From: Membranipora membranacea | Lineage: Eukaryota > Bryozoa > Gymnolaemata > Cheilostomatida > Membraniporidae | Direction: 5' to 3' | Length of the DNA: 64,000 bases | Assembly: GCA_914767715.1 (NCBI GenBank) | Contig: OU612068.1 | Span: 20,212,001-20,276,000 of the forward strand | Shown here: in pieces, positions 10,605 through 22,300 of the stretch | How positions within the stretch are numbered: the first letter of the stretch is position 1 | Layout: each line of letters starts with the position of its first letter | Position numbers and translations under genes: made by a program | The notes under the pieces: model-generated | What the model saw: the letters and a program-made list of their open reading frames with translations, nothing else | Databases searched by the model: none | Told to the model about the DNA's origin: nothing

Positions 10605-12900
10605 CAAGCTACACCAGAAAATATTGCTGCAAGTTCTCTTTCCATAAGAGTGTCCCTTCAGTCAAATTACTGCTTCAAATGATTTTCTCTTTTGGCTTAA
10701 ATTGCGATCATAATATGGCGAGATGACGCAGTATTATTCTATGACGACAGAATCATGATTTTAATCAAATATTATGACATGGTATAACTATAACATTAAT
10801 AATATGGCATGTGTTCGACCTCAAACGAAAATAAACTAAACTGCAGCGGTGTAAAACACCATACGAAAACACTGATTATAAATATTTTGCCAAAGTTTAA
10901 AAGGAAACTAATCCTTCTATATTGTTGCAAAACAAGGCAATTGCAGTATGTCCAGACAGTTGACATATTTCCAATTGCCTGCTTGCTTGAAAAACCGTTT
11001 TTACCTTAGTCAAATTATTGTTAGTCATCCTGGCATAAATATTGATACCAAAGCAAAGTAGGGGATAGAATCAGATCAAATGTTTATTACCTGAATCACC
11101 TAGCTTCCTGATTTCTGAATAATCATGATAGAGTGAACAAAACCGGCAACTATTCTGCCATTAAATGTGAGATCAGAGATCAGCCGATAAAAAATAGAGG
11201 TGTCTGATGAATCGATGAACAGTTATTAATATACTTTTGATGACAATGTTTACAGTTACAGTATATCCTTACTCCAAGATAATTCCATCAATCGTACTTT
11301 AATTCTCTACCATATTTGTGACATTATGTGATGTCAAAGACCAATATTTAATGATTTGGAGACCAACGCATATCCTGTTTTGAAGGCCGATTAGCCCCAC
11401 AATCTAAAGATGGACAGTTGCGTTTTGGAAGGCAATCATGAAGCCAGTGACTCACAATCACTGAAAGTCAAGCGGTCACAGCTGGTGTGAATCGGTATTC
11501 ACCAAATTGCCAAATTATTTTACTTTAATTATTTTACTCAAAAATGATTACCTGTTACTATATATACTAGATTACTAGCTGTTTAATGTTTTGTACAAAT
11601 AACTACATGGATCAACCGATGAAGTTGCAGCCTGTTGATTGATTGCGCAGTAATTATTGACATGAGAAAAACCTTTGAGACAATTCGATCAATCCTGCTT
11701 TACTTCTCCGCCAAAATATCTGCATGACCTCACATGTCATAGGCATACCAATATTAATCCGTACCCCAAAAATCTATACCATAATCTCAGGATGAACTGT
11801 ACTAAGGCTAATCTGCTATTCCTTCTACATTAATCACAATGATACCCATACCAAGAAGTGGCCACCCTTCTGTTTGAACTAAACAACAAGTAAAAATAGT
11901 TCAGTAAAAAATGTGTGTTGTCATTCAACAGAATGTATAGTACTTTTAAAGATGTCTTATAAAAATAAAAGCTGGGTTTTGTTGATAGTCCCAATCACGC
12001 CAATTTGCTATTTTAGAATCAGTATCATAAAAACTATAACATCCTAAACCCTTAGTATTGCCAACCATTCTGCGCATGCTCAGCTCTGGGCATGAGCTGA
12101 TCTCTGCAAAATTGAGTCTCGGAATTCCGAAGCCATCTGATTGGCTACCTGCTCTGGTGACATACTCCCCAAAGTTCGGATTTGTTAGTGATAGTTATCC
12201 TCTCTTGTCATTATTAGCTGCTTTTGATTGACAATTTATGCAGGGGATATCCCATTTCCCCTTTCCAAAGTTGCAATCAGAACCCAAACTAAACTCATTG
12301 TTCTTGCACATGCGCGAATTCAAGTCACGCATGATGCATACTTAGCCTTACGACACCTGCTTTGTGGTAATGATAACCTAGTTTATCAGTGATCTACATG
12401 CCCAGTCGGATCACGAGAGTCAGTATGATTGCCAACTATAATGTGTGGTAAATTTTCAGCTGAAGTAATTTTGCAAAGAGCAAGGCGCCAAATTTTCTGA
12501 CCAAATGTGGAAAGGTGTTGAGCCTTGAAAATATCACACCAGATTTCAAACTTGATAATCCAGGTATTTTGGATGGCTTTCAGATGTACTTGATACACTA
12601 GCAGTAATGATCGCAGATGGCAATTATGATAGAAGATGCAATTTAGCTTAGATTCACCGCATCACCTGCTTTTTTTAGGTGTGTACCTACATGGCTGTTG
12701 CCAGTTCCCAGAGAACACTTAGTTGTTTTTAAATGATGGTATTGATGAAGTTTTGACGTTTTTTACTTTCCCTTATTTTATAACAAAATAGATTGAATAT
12801 AATATTATATGTTAGAATAATAATAACTATACAGTTCAGGGTTAATTGGTAATGAAATCATTTATATATCACTTTCATTAATCAACAGTTATATTATGTA
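10605..12900. other. Gene-free AT-rich region
   Basis: I see no gene. Around 12065-12330 the sequence is less AT-rich and contains TGCGCATGCTCAG and CATGCGCGAATTC, which resemble NRF-1-type (GCGCATGC) sites of animal promoters. No adjacent first exon could be found, so a promoter is only a possibility. Confidence 0.35.
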
Positions 12901-12904
12901 TATA

Positions 12905-13190
12905 TATATATTTGCAGTTTTATTTTCGTTAACCATCAACAGCAGATATAAAAAAATGTTGGTTAAAATCGCAAGGTCAGTCATGCACCTCAGTGCGAAG
13001 AATGGGACACAATATTGGTTGTGCCGCAATGTTTGCGCCAATTTGCTCTCAGTTTGTAGGCAGGTACGAGTATTCCTGGGAATCCAACAAGTCCCAGTAG
13101 TCAGTGGACTGCAGTGAGATTCGAACCCACGAACTTCAACACTTGTGGCTGAAGTACGGTGCTTTAACCAACTAAACCACCTCCTACCCC
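12905..13190 (-). mobile_element. tRNA-derived SINE (family A), minus orientation
   Basis: Read on minus from 13190: GTAGGAGGTGGTTTAGTTGG (A box), then GGGTTCGAATCTCACT (B box), so the head is tRNA-derived. The body has CCTGCCTACAAACTGAGAGC then AATTGGCGC and is shared with the copy at 19.6 kb. The 3' end runs into a TATATA-rich tail. A 102-codon minus frame over this copy (12889-13197) is an artefact of the repeat. Confidence 0.78.
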
Positions 13191-13199
13191 TCAACAACT

Positions 13200-13705
13200 G
13201 TGATAATCAATAACTATGACCACCATAGTTTTAACATCTCGATTTTGAGCATGGCCGACACTTCCCATCGCAGTAGAATCGTATTCTCTTGTGATTATTG
13301 AGTCCTGTCCTGTCCTGTAGCTTAACCTTATAACTTCAGACAGCCTCACTGATACTCTGCTGTTGCAGCTGATATCCCGCTATAGGAAATTGTCAGTGTC
13401 AGTCTTGATAGCGCAGCCTCACTTTCAACCACTTCTTGTTGAAATACAGTCAGAAACAGAAAGAGATTCGCAAACACCACATCCATTCCATTCATCCGTT
13501 TGGTGGCAGGAAAATATAAATGAAATTACTGAATGTTGCGATCACAATAAAGGCGTATTGGCTAGCGTTGAGTGTAATGTCAGCAAAAATCTTTGAGGTT
13601 TTCTACTCAACAAAAAATATTCTAATAAGGTGTCTAAGAAGTAGGACAATATCGGCACAATCCAGGTTCCCCATGTCATAAAAAGCTCATTATTCTCTCT
13701 GAATC
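13200..13705. other. Gene-free spacer
   Basis: A 77-codon plus frame (13363-13596) follows CTGTTGCAG, a fair acceptor, but no domain, donor or partner exon could be identified. Left unannotated as coding. Confidence 0.35.
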
Positions 13706-13968
13706 ATCCCATCAAGAGGCCCTGTTTATGACAAAACAGAGGGTGGGTTGCCCCTAAAGAGGGACGCCAGCTACCCGGAGTCCTCATACTGAGAGTGTGA
13801 TACATCCTAGTAAACTAGAATGCATCCTAGAGGTGAGGCCATGGCGGACCTCCTAATCGTATGTGTGCAGCAAGCTGCCAGAAACTGTAACAGGCACTGT
13901 TCAGCCATTGGCAGTGACACTTTGATCTTAGCCAATAGGCCGAGAAGCGATCCCATCAAGAGGCCCTG
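13706..13968 (-). mobile_element. U2 snRNA-headed SINE, copy 2, with target-site duplication
   Basis: On minus, from 13951, the element starts ATCGCTTCTCGGCC, then TATTGGCTAAGATCAAAGTG, matching the U2 snRNA 5' end better than copy 1 does (GGCTAAGATCAA is intact). The body matches copy 1 at about 85 percent by eye, including TAGGATGTATCACACTCTCA. It is flanked by direct repeats of ATCCCATCAAGAGGCCCTG at 13706-13724 and 13950-13968. The outermost few bases coincide with the element ends (its 3' end is also ...CAGGG), so the true duplication may be 12 to 17 bp. Confidence 0.82.
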
Positions 13969-13969
13969 C

Positions 13970-14800
13970 TGTCATTTCTGACATTTCCCAAAAAGTAGAC
14001 AATGCCCGAATTATCACATATCATTTGATTTTTGCTGTTGACAGGTGTGATCAGAGTCAACAGATGGGCTTGTTAAAGGTTTCCTAGGCTGGTGTCTAGA
14101 TTTATAATTGAATCGCCTCGTGCGATTCTCAACCAATATCACAGTGATTGTTAACAGCCTGGTTTTTGGTCCAAAAAATCTTAATTCCACAACCTAGGGA
14201 ATTCGATTTATGTGCCCATTGTCTGTATTCCTAAGATTAAAACATCTGAGCAAATTGATCTGGAGTTATCATCTGCTTTCTAGAAAGAAGACAACCTGAT
14301 TATAACTTGCATATTTGTCGCGAACTGTACTGCAACTGATAATTTGGCCATTGATTTTTTATATTTATTCTTGCATGTTCGAGAAAACCCGAAAGAATAT
14401 TCATTTAAACAGCACAATAATAATGATCCATATGTAATGTATAGAAAATTTATTTTTCTCTTATTTTTAATACATTTTACTAAGTCCCATAACATTTTTG
14501 AAGAATGCAAATTTCATTAGGATAAAAAAAAGAAAAACAAAACATAGCAAAATGTAAACCAATGTATAGGCTCAGAAAATTTTGTGAGCTTTTTTATACT
14601 TTTATGAACCTTTTATATGAACTTTATTTTGGATAATACTCATTTGTTGAGAATTTTTATCAGAATACCCAAAAAAGAAAGAAAATAAAACACTAAAGCA
14701 ACAATGAAGTTAATGCATAATTGATGAGAAATATAATTAGGAAGATCCCTTAAAATGTGAAACGGATGGACTTGATAGAATGTGAATTGGTAAATAATAA
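13970..14800. other. Gene-free AT-rich region
   Basis: No supported gene. The plus strand carries TTTATT runs (AATAAA on minus) that could serve the 3' end of the minus-strand collagen-like gene. Confidence 0.35.
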
Positions 14801-15059
14801 AAAGTGGTAGCTACAGTGTTGTCATAAAAAGAAATATTAGCATTGTGTAGTTTAACAAGATTGAGTCCGATTTTGATTCAGTAAATGTCATTCCCTGTAA
14901 GCAGTGTTGCAAAAATGATGTTGCATGACATTGTTGGATATATGTGGAAGAATATGTAGTTTGTTTTTGCAGATTCATACCAATGGTCGGTATTTTCAAA
15001 GGTTGAGAAGATGTCTCCCAGCGCAGAGTTGGGGTATTACCAGCAACCATTACCACCCT

Positions 15060-15222
15060 CGCTCCCCTTTCTGTCCTTTTAACCCAGCTGCTCCAGCTTG
15101 ACCTTTTTGACCAAGGATTGACGTACCAATGTAGCCACTGTCACCTTTTTGACCTTTCTGACCAGTTGGACCAGTATTTCCTCTTGGTCCTGGAACCCCT
15201 TTGATCCCGACACCAGACACAC
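15060..15222 (-). CDS. Collagen-like exon (Gly-X-Y repeats), second
   Basis: The acceptor CCCGCAG precedes an open frame of G-X-Y triplets: GVPGPRGNTGPTGQKGQKGD, then after a short break (GTSIL) GQKGQAGAAGLKGQKGERG. The interruption and Lys/Gln-rich triplets suit a non-fibrillar or membrane-type collagenous protein outside the cell. It joins in frame to the exon at 15751-15870 (AAA G then GT GTG, giving Lys-Gly-Val). The 3' boundary is unclear: the frame meets TAA just after GGG TGG, and a GTAATG donor at about 15052-15057 would leave two bases of phase. Downstream exons were not identified. A 14811-15056 frame continues open on another phase but is not recognisable. Confidence 0.65.
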
Positions 15223-15750
15223 CTGCGGGAATATACATATATGTATATATATTTATATATATATTTCAAATTTATTTGCTGATAATAATGTCATGAAGGC
15301 GTTCAAGGCCAATCAAATTGTGAAAGACTGATGAGAGTCATTTGAAGCATGATACCATTGGAAAGGAAGCGGAAACATATTAATTGAAGGTGGATGTTCA
15401 ACTTATCAAGTTTAATATAGAAACTGGAGAGATAAACATTTATCACCGTCAAAAAAACTTGAAGTTACTAATAGTTTCTGTTAGAAGTTCTATCACTGAC
15501 TGATCATTTTCATGGCTTTGTGGACAAAAACATCCAGATGCCTCTTGCCTCTAGATCTAATAAAGTTGGATAGCTTGCTAGCCAATTTTTCCTTCTCAGC
15601 TATTGAAGGCTTCGGGGAAACCCAAATATTGTCTTGCCGTGATAACGATGGATTACTGCTAGAGCTTCAGATTTTCCGTGCATGTAACTGCAGAAATGTT
15701 TTTTTTTGTGCTTCAAATTACAGGGTAATAGCAGTATTCCCAGTACTCAC

Positions 15751-15870
15751 CTTTTGCTCCTACCACTACTGCTGTTCCTTTATCTCCTGCACTACCCTTC
15801 TGGTCTTCTCTACCCGGTATACCAGGCTCTCCTTTTATTGTAGACGGTATCATGATATTATCATACTGTT
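15751..15870 (-). CDS. Collagen-like exon (Gly-X-Y repeats), first seen
   Basis: A 120-base exon between TTTTTCACAG and a GTGAGT donor. It encodes EQYDNIMIPSTI, then KGEPGIPG, an interruption (REDQK), GSAGDKG, an interruption (TAVVV) and GAKG. The repeated breaks in the triplets fit a flexible, non-fibrillar triple helix. Both splice junctions are phase 1. Upstream exons on minus were not found. The type II membrane protein start at 17.6 kb is on the other strand, so it cannot be the same gene, although membrane-anchored collagens have similar N-termini and a diverged inverted duplicate is conceivable. Confidence 0.68.
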
Positions 15871-16143
15871 CTGTGAAAAACATTGAATAAAGTTTATCCA
15901 ATAGGAATAACGTACAATTGGTGTGAGACTGGTACATACGCACTAACGATTCCCCTTGAGTGCAGGCCAACTGAGCTTTATGAGGTTATATATTAACTGG
16001 TATGAAATAGACTGCCAATGAAAATGTAAAAAATAAAATGTGCTCAGGCGGCTGCAATGCAAGTCAGTGGCAATATATATCACCAACCACTCATTTGGAA
16101 ATAAGTATAATGTAAATGCCACTAACTAAGTATTAGCATTCAT

Positions 16144-16172
16144 CAATCAACCCCCCCCCCCCTCCCCCAGCA
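16144..16172. repeat. Poly-C tract
   Basis: A run of twelve or more C followed by TCCCCC. Low-complexity sequence that may slip in sequencing. Confidence 0.8.
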
Positions 16173-16675
16173 CCACTACTTATGAATCCACTTGCAATTA
16201 ACCTTCACAGATAGGCAAAATACTCAACAATGAAAAAAGGTATAAGCTCTGTGTCTGCACCACCGAGCAGTCAGCAGCCCCTAACCAATGGCTGCAATAA
16301 AATAAATCCATTTGGGAAGCTATGTTTTGTTTATAATCTCATAGAAATTGCGTAATTTTTTTTATTGAAAGCAATAATATTGTTTTTTTGTGGATGATTT
16401 TGTAATTTAGATGACTGTTTATGTATTAAGATTAACATAGATAAAAGATAGCTGCTTTAATTCTAGAAACAAATGCTTTTTTATACATAAACTTTTGCCA
16501 ATATTATATTTCTTCTAAGATTATTACCACTTGACCAAACGCATTTTGTATGCTTGCTATTGAAGGTGGAAGAGAATTTACAATTCAAATAAATAAAATT
16601 TTCTCATTCAATATTTATTTTGATATGCAAATTTAAAAGGAGTGCATCATTACACATCAAATATATAAATATATA

Positions 16676-17030
16676 ACTTTTGTGGGCTGATGGTTAAGGG
16701 TGTGGAATTGTGATCTGTGAGGTCCAGGTTCAATTCCCGGCGCCGGCAGTCTTTTCTGATTTGGTACTGGTGCGCTATTCATCCTAGCCTGGTCCTTGCG
16801 GAGCGGGACTAAAAATACTTGAGGTCCACTGGGTGTTTGCACACCCCACATGCAGTAAAAAGATTCCCCTCTGCCTCTTTGATATAAAGAGTAGCCAGAA
16901 TTCCGGCGGGTAAGGGTATAGGGTGCGGCTTAAGTACCATTGGTCCCTGTACCTTTACTCTAGAGGGGTAACCCTCTACGACTTAGACTTATAACGTTTG
17001 TGGTTGTGTGCTACTTTAAACAAAAATACA
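16676..17030 (+). mobile_element. tRNA-derived SINE (family B)
   Basis: The head GGGCTGATGGTTAAGGG (A box) and GAGGTCCAGGTTCAATTCCC (B box) are tRNA-like. The long body includes CTCTGCCTCTTTGATATAAA and GAGTAGCC, a stretch that recurs as a truncated copy in a muscle-gene intron at about 56395-56510. The 3' end is near 17030 with an A-rich tail. It is unrelated in its body to the SINE at 13.0 and 19.6 kb. Confidence 0.75.
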
Positions 17031-17594
17031 GTATTTGTTTCAAACTAGTACATGCGCACTAACGTGTCCCCTTAGTTTAGCTTCCTTTTTTGTTCGAGCA
17101 AAATCTATATTCAAACATTGATGACAATGAAACTCTCTTTGGACATGTCACAGGGCTGCGGAATTCTATTTACTATGTAAGTTATCGACCTTGATGGGGT
17201 TTGAAAAAACACTCGAGACAGAGTTAACCGTATCTTGTGACACGATCACAATACAATTATATAAGTATATAAATTTAAATATTTCTATTGTATTATTTTG
17301 AATGTTTTTTTTTATTGAAAAACTATTTTCTTTCGGTTCACATGACTTACTTTCATGTTTTCGTAATGAGTTTGCCTCCTACTAAATGCACTTCAATTCA
17401 GTTTCGTAGAACCAGACCAGCACCAATGACGCTTTATTAGAAAAGTGTAATTTTGAACTGGACCATCTAACCACTGAAGACCAATGAACAATGATCTTAA
17501 GAAATTGCTTTTTATAAATCTAGACTATCTGGCTAAAAATCACTATAAAGTGAGTTGCAGCCAAAGTGATGCATCATTTGTTCTTTTTCTCTCA

Positions 17595-17694
17595 GCCGAG
17601 CTCATATAGTAGAAAAAAAAGTCATGACATGAGACATGGATTCAACGGGAACCTATGTAAACGTAAATTTGGGAGTCTACGAAGATTTAAAACT
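17595..17694 (+). CDS. First coding exon of a type II membrane protein
   Basis: Within an exon bounded by TTTCTCTCAG and CT|GTAAGT, an ATG at 17636 opens MDSTGTYVNVNLGVYEDLK. The 19 codons plus two bases join in frame to the G that starts the exon at 18077 (CT+G = Leu). The peptide is acidic and would be cytosolic. It has two spaced tyrosine motifs, YVNV and YEDL; YEDL fits YxxPhi endocytic or SH2-binding sites and the pair loosely resembles an ITAM with short spacing. That reading is inference. Bases before 17636 would be 5' UTR after an upstream intron. Confidence 0.6.
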
Positions 17695-17805
17695 GTAAGT
17701 GCAATAAGTCTTTATTTCTTCTTCTATCTTAATCTTCTCATTTTTTTGGGTACTCTATAAAAAAATTCTCAGCATATGAGTAGGTTACTACCCATAATTA
17801 TATTC

Positions 17806-17940
17806 ATATATATATGTTATATATATATATATATATATATATGAATATAATATATATATTATATATGTATGAATATAATTATGAATGTTTTTTTTGCAAA
17901 ATATATAGGTATATATATATATACCTATATATTTTTGCAA
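17806..17940. repeat. TA-rich microsatellites with hairpin potential
   Basis: A (TA)n run of about 24 bases, flanked by mirrored ATATTCATATATA sequences, and a second perfect palindrome at 17902-17936 around GGTATATATATATATACC lie in the intron between the two membrane-protein exons. Confidence 0.8.
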
Positions 17941-18076
17941 AATTTAACACTCAAAGAAATTTCGATGTGAACAATCAACAACATATACAGAAAACTATTC
18001 GTGAAGTCGAAGTTTTATGCTATTTATGATATTGGATCTTCATGGTTCCTATCGTAAAATGCTATTTATACCTCAG

Positions 18077-18327
18077 GCAACCTGTTGTAAAGAAAAAAAA
18101 GTCAGCAGACACAGAATGTGAACCGAAGCCTCGAGCCAACAATAAGAGGATCATACTAGTGATTGCAGTGCTACTCACTATCACACTCTGCCTTTCTGCT
18201 GTTGTCACTTTTATCGCTGTTGCTACTTTGAAATCTCACAGCGCTCAGTTGAAGGCTTTGGGAGGAGAACTCGACACTTTGGGACTGACGCTAGCAGTTC
18301 AATCACAAAGATTTATCACTCTGAAAG
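18077..18327 (+). CDS. Transmembrane exon of a type II membrane protein
   Basis: Exon from ACCTCAG to AAAG|GTAGAT. It encodes a basic cytosolic stretch (QPVVKKKKSADTECEPKP, then RANNKR), one clear membrane span (IILVIAVLLTITLCLSAVV) continuing TFIAVATL, then a helical ectodomain stalk (KSHSAQLKALGGELDTLG) with heptad-like spacing. Positive charges before the span and the lack of a signal peptide point to a type II topology, as in membrane collagens, scavenger receptors and C-type-lectin receptors. The exon ends in phase 1. The extracellular domain is not identified, so the family is open. Confidence 0.7.
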
Positions 18328-18540
18328 GTAGATTTATATATTCAGCATCTTTCTCATTTTTTGTAACACAGATTATGATTTGATACACATGGCAGAAAAA
18401 ACACAACTACATTGGAACTGTAGCAGTCATATACATTATAAAATAGAATCTGAGAAGTAAAAGTGTGTAAAATCAAATTAAGTCTAAATAACCCAATGAT
18501 ATTTTTCTGCTATTGTGCTTTTTCTCCTTTTAGCAAGCAG

Positions 18541-18594
18541 AGGTTAATCGTATCATTCAATCAGTTGGCCATACCTCTGGTGGTCTCTATGAAG
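18541..18594 (+). CDS. Possible third exon of the type II membrane protein
   Basis: A short exon candidate between an acceptor after GCAAGCAG and the donor GAAG|GTATTT. In the phase required by the previous exon it reads EVNRIIQSVGHTSGGLYE and ends in phase 1, the same symmetry. An alternative acceptor three bases earlier also keeps the frame. Later exons were not found. Confidence 0.4.
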
Positions 18595-19620
18595 GTATTT
18601 GTTTCAGATCCAGTTTATTTTTTGGTTACACAACAGACCTCAGTCAAGAGCTCAATACTGCCTTCTTGTTTAATGTTTATATATAACCTTCTTCTGAACT
18701 TATATTATTAAACCTGAAGCGATGAAAAAGGTGCCAGTTCTCTGCAAAGTAAGCCAGTAACAGCAGGCCCTGGTTTCACCGCACAATAACCCAACTTCCT
18801 TGATGAAATGCTTGATTCAATTAGAGTAGGGGTGGAGTGGAAAAAGCTGGTCAAAGGTTTAATAACATCCTCATTCCCCATTAAACTTTCGCATGAGAAT
18901 TATATGTGATATTCGTTGTAGGTATTTGATTTCAGTTGTGATAGCTATGCTCTTTGTGAAATAGATAATAATGGCTAAAGACAAACTTGAATTTTAGGAA
19001 TTTAAAAAAAAAGGGTTTTCATGTGAACCTGATAAATCCAGGCAATGATTTCAATAGCATCACATTACATCAAATCATGCCCCTCTACCCTGGCCTCGAT
19101 TCGGTCAGCCTTTAAATCAATATATTTACAAGCATGGAATCTATTTTTACATCATGTGTATTCATTTTCACCTGTGTTGGCGGTCTTGAGCAGTCCACAT
19201 GAATTGGTTTATCCGGATCCAAACTAAAATTATTTACGATTCTATGTTTACAACAAATGTTCGAGGTTTGATTTTTTATTTGCTTTCACAAACATTTAAT
19301 GTTGCGAGAAAAGGATGCATATACATTGTCATAAATGCGCTTGCTACTAACTGGAACTTGCATTTAAAAAAGAATCTCCTTGATCATGATGCACATTTGC
19401 CTCAAGAAACAGTCTTTCCCAGATTGAGCTGCGGTGCTTAAAATATCTAAGACCACCAGAAGGGCATCGGTTTAGAAAATTGTGTATGATGTGATCTTCA
19501 TCAGAAAAACAGTGCATAATAGTGGATTTAACAATAGTATCGACGTCGCCAACATCAGGCCCTAAATCCTTGACATCGTTAAAAACTTTTCTTAGTGTTT
19601 TGTTTTTGTTCAAATGTAGG

Positions 19621-19848
19621 AGTAGGAGGTAGCTCAGTTGGTTAGAGCACCTGCCCTCTAACACACAAGTGTTGGAGGTCTCGGGTTCAAATCCTGCTGG
19701 ACTCAATTGATGCCGCAGGTGTGCTCCGACCTGCCTGCGAACTGAGAACAACTTGGCGCCGAATATGGCGGCCGCGCCTTCAAGGCACCTGTATTTCTCA
19801 GTCTTCGAACCGAGACTAAAATTTGCGATATTTTTTTTTACTGTATTT
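19621..19848 (+). mobile_element. tRNA-derived SINE (family A), plus orientation
   Basis: AGTAGGAGGTAGCTCAGTTG then GTTAGAGCACC (A box) and GGGTTCAAATCCTGC (B box) form a tRNA-like head. The body contains CCTGCCTGCGAACTGAGAAC then AACTTGGCGCCGAATATGGC, matching the copy at 12.9-13.2 kb. It ends at a T-rich stretch. The anticodon region is not that of a working tRNA and the 3' part is SINE body, so I do not call a tRNA gene. Confidence 0.78.
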
Positions 19849-22180
19849 TATTTTCTCAACAAACTTTCGACAGAAAAATTTAAGGTGTACATAAATATTA
19901 TGGACGTGTGAGGTATTTGGTAGTTACCTTCACACAAATAATTCTCGACACAACTCTTCCATAAAACTTGTGAAAAAGAATCAATATTGTAAGAAAAAAT
20001 TGCAAAGCTCAACTTGCAACAAAATTACTCACTGGGTCTTTTGTGCCTCAGTTTTTTATACTGATTCTATGAGAATTTTTAAAAACAGATAGAGTTATTT
20101 GAGACCTCTGACTAAATGACTAGAATGCACAAACAGCTCACATCTGTGCTTTAGACACATGATTATCTGCCTGATATTATATTGTCAACACCTGAAAATT
20201 CATTTCACTATCAAAATAAGACGTCTTACCTACCAGACGTTGGCCATGGTATCACATGGGACATAATAATATTTACAATAAACAGTCAAAAACTTGGTCG
20301 TGGTATTGAGTGATCTTAAGTGACTTTTTAGAGGAGACAAATGGAGCATAAATTCAAACTAGTAACTAAAGTCTAGAATGATTTGAAAACAAAACAATTT
20401 AGACAGTCAGTCAGAGGGTAGAATAGTCTCAGTCTCAGTCAACGCAGTCAGTTTTGTAATAAAGATTTGTCTACTAAATTTCTCAGGGCACACAACTTTG
20501 ACCCAACCTATTTTAGATTGAAATCGACATATTTTATTAACAAGCTGACTTATTGCAAATTGTGCGCACTAATATTGATTCATTTTAATTGAGACTGAGC
20601 AATGATCATTCCCACATATATTTCACTTTGCATGATACTTCCCTAAGCATATTTCCTATACTGTCCCCAAAATATTCAATACTACTTCCTTGTGCCATAA
20701 TCTCATACTGATAACAATACTCCTTCCCTATAATCTAGCGTCAGATCAAGTGTGAGGTCAGGTCAGAGTGCTTCTGCTAAAGTTAATCATATATAACCCA
20801 GTACAACCTATTGCATTGGCCGTGGTACCATCTGGTAGACTGACCTCCCCTCTCTCCCTCCCTCAGTATCATCAGTAAACATTGAAAGTTGTGCACCTTT
20901 ACAACATTGTGACACTATTTGTCATATCTGTTTTGATAAACCTGGCGGATAATAGGTAAGACCATGCTATGTTGGGCCTTTAAATGTGCCTATATATTAT
21001 TTTACATAGAACTATATCTCCAGCATGGCAACCCAATTCTGAATGGAATGTCACACTAAACAGGTAGAGATGAGCATAAGACCACCGCCACCTAGTACAA
21101 GGCTGCGAGCTACTATGGTATAATAATTATAAATCTTATTTTATTAATATGACACACTCGAATACAAACTGAACCACAATCTCATACTGATAACAATACT
21201 ATATATATTTAAATGAATGCTTATTATTTATTTATTACGTATCTGTTAAGTGATGGCTTTTACTTTTACCATAATACCAAACAACAATTACACACAAGAT
21301 CATATTAACTTGAAAAAAAGAATTTATAGTTAATCTGCTCACAAGTACCATGAAACAGATCTAAACGACATCAAAAATGATCGACAGGTACATAACTGAA
21401 TAATCCGAAGGCTAAGGAAAAATAACTGTCATTGATAATTATTTCAAGCAAACAGGACCCTCACTCCAATGAACTCCTTTATAATCTGTATTATCAGAGG
21501 AAATTAATCTGTACATGAATCACTGGACTTTTAATTTTCCAGTGTTGTACGGTATTTGTCACAACTAACATTACGATTAAGTTAAGATTCCCAAGCAGTG
21601 GAGGAGACCCGACCACTAATTAAAATATTTATATCTTCCAAGTGCCTTCTGCAACCAACCACACATCCAACTGGTATCAAAATCACTCTTAATAATTATT
21701 TCTGTATCAATTTTTTATGCATGCTTCAGTTGTTAACTGTCGATTTGTTTAATCCTTATCTTTACATCTTGATTAGAGCCTGTATACTTGGCCTACGAAA
21801 GCCAAAGAAGAAGTTGTCCTCCTAGCATGATCAGTCATCATGTAAAATTGGGCACTTAATTATTTTTGCGACACTATTGTCATAGAAGTATTGTTATTTT
21901 TTATCAATCTAGCGTATGAAAGGGAAGACCATGCAATGTTGGGCCAAAATCGCATGTACATCATTTCGCAGAAAACTTATTATCTCCAAGTAGAAATGAG
22001 CATGATAAGACCACCGCCACCTAGTACAAGGCTGCAAACGAGTCAGCTAAGACAACCCCCCCCCCATTTACTCATGTCAATATTAAGACTATCATGACGG
22101 TTGCAATATGTTGCACACATTTCATTATTGAACTGGTTGACAACAACAGCAGAGGTACTAAAACATACTTTGTTGACATC
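19849..22180. other. Gene-free region containing a dispersed duplicated segment
   Basis: No supported gene. A segment at 20946-21112 (AGACCATGCTATGTTGGGCC ... GAGCATAAGACCACCGCC then ACCTAGTACAAGGCTGCGA) recurs shortened at 21914-22040. The phrase TCTCATACTGATAACAATAC also occurs twice (20700 and 21180 regions). These look like copies of an old mobile element. Confidence 0.5.
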
Positions 22181-22184
22181 ATAG

Positions 22185-22300
22185 AAGAGTTATACACCCG
22201 AGGGTGCAGGGCGCTGGAAAAATCAACCTTGAAAGCTCCCCAAATGGGACTCAAACCCACAACTCCTGTGGCACTACTCGCCTGGTAGTGAATAGTACCC
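22185..22300 (-). repeat. tRNA-like repeat fragment
   Basis: On minus, TGGGTTTGAGTCCCATTTGG contains a B-box-like core, preceded by CCAGGCGAGTAGTGCCACAG. No A box or stem could be established. It is probably a truncated tRNA-derived SINE abutting the minisatellite. Confidence 0.4.

Noticed and set aside
19621-19700. Functional tRNA gene
   Set aside because: A and B boxes are present, but the acceptor stem does not pair convincingly and the sequence continues into a SINE body shared with another copy.
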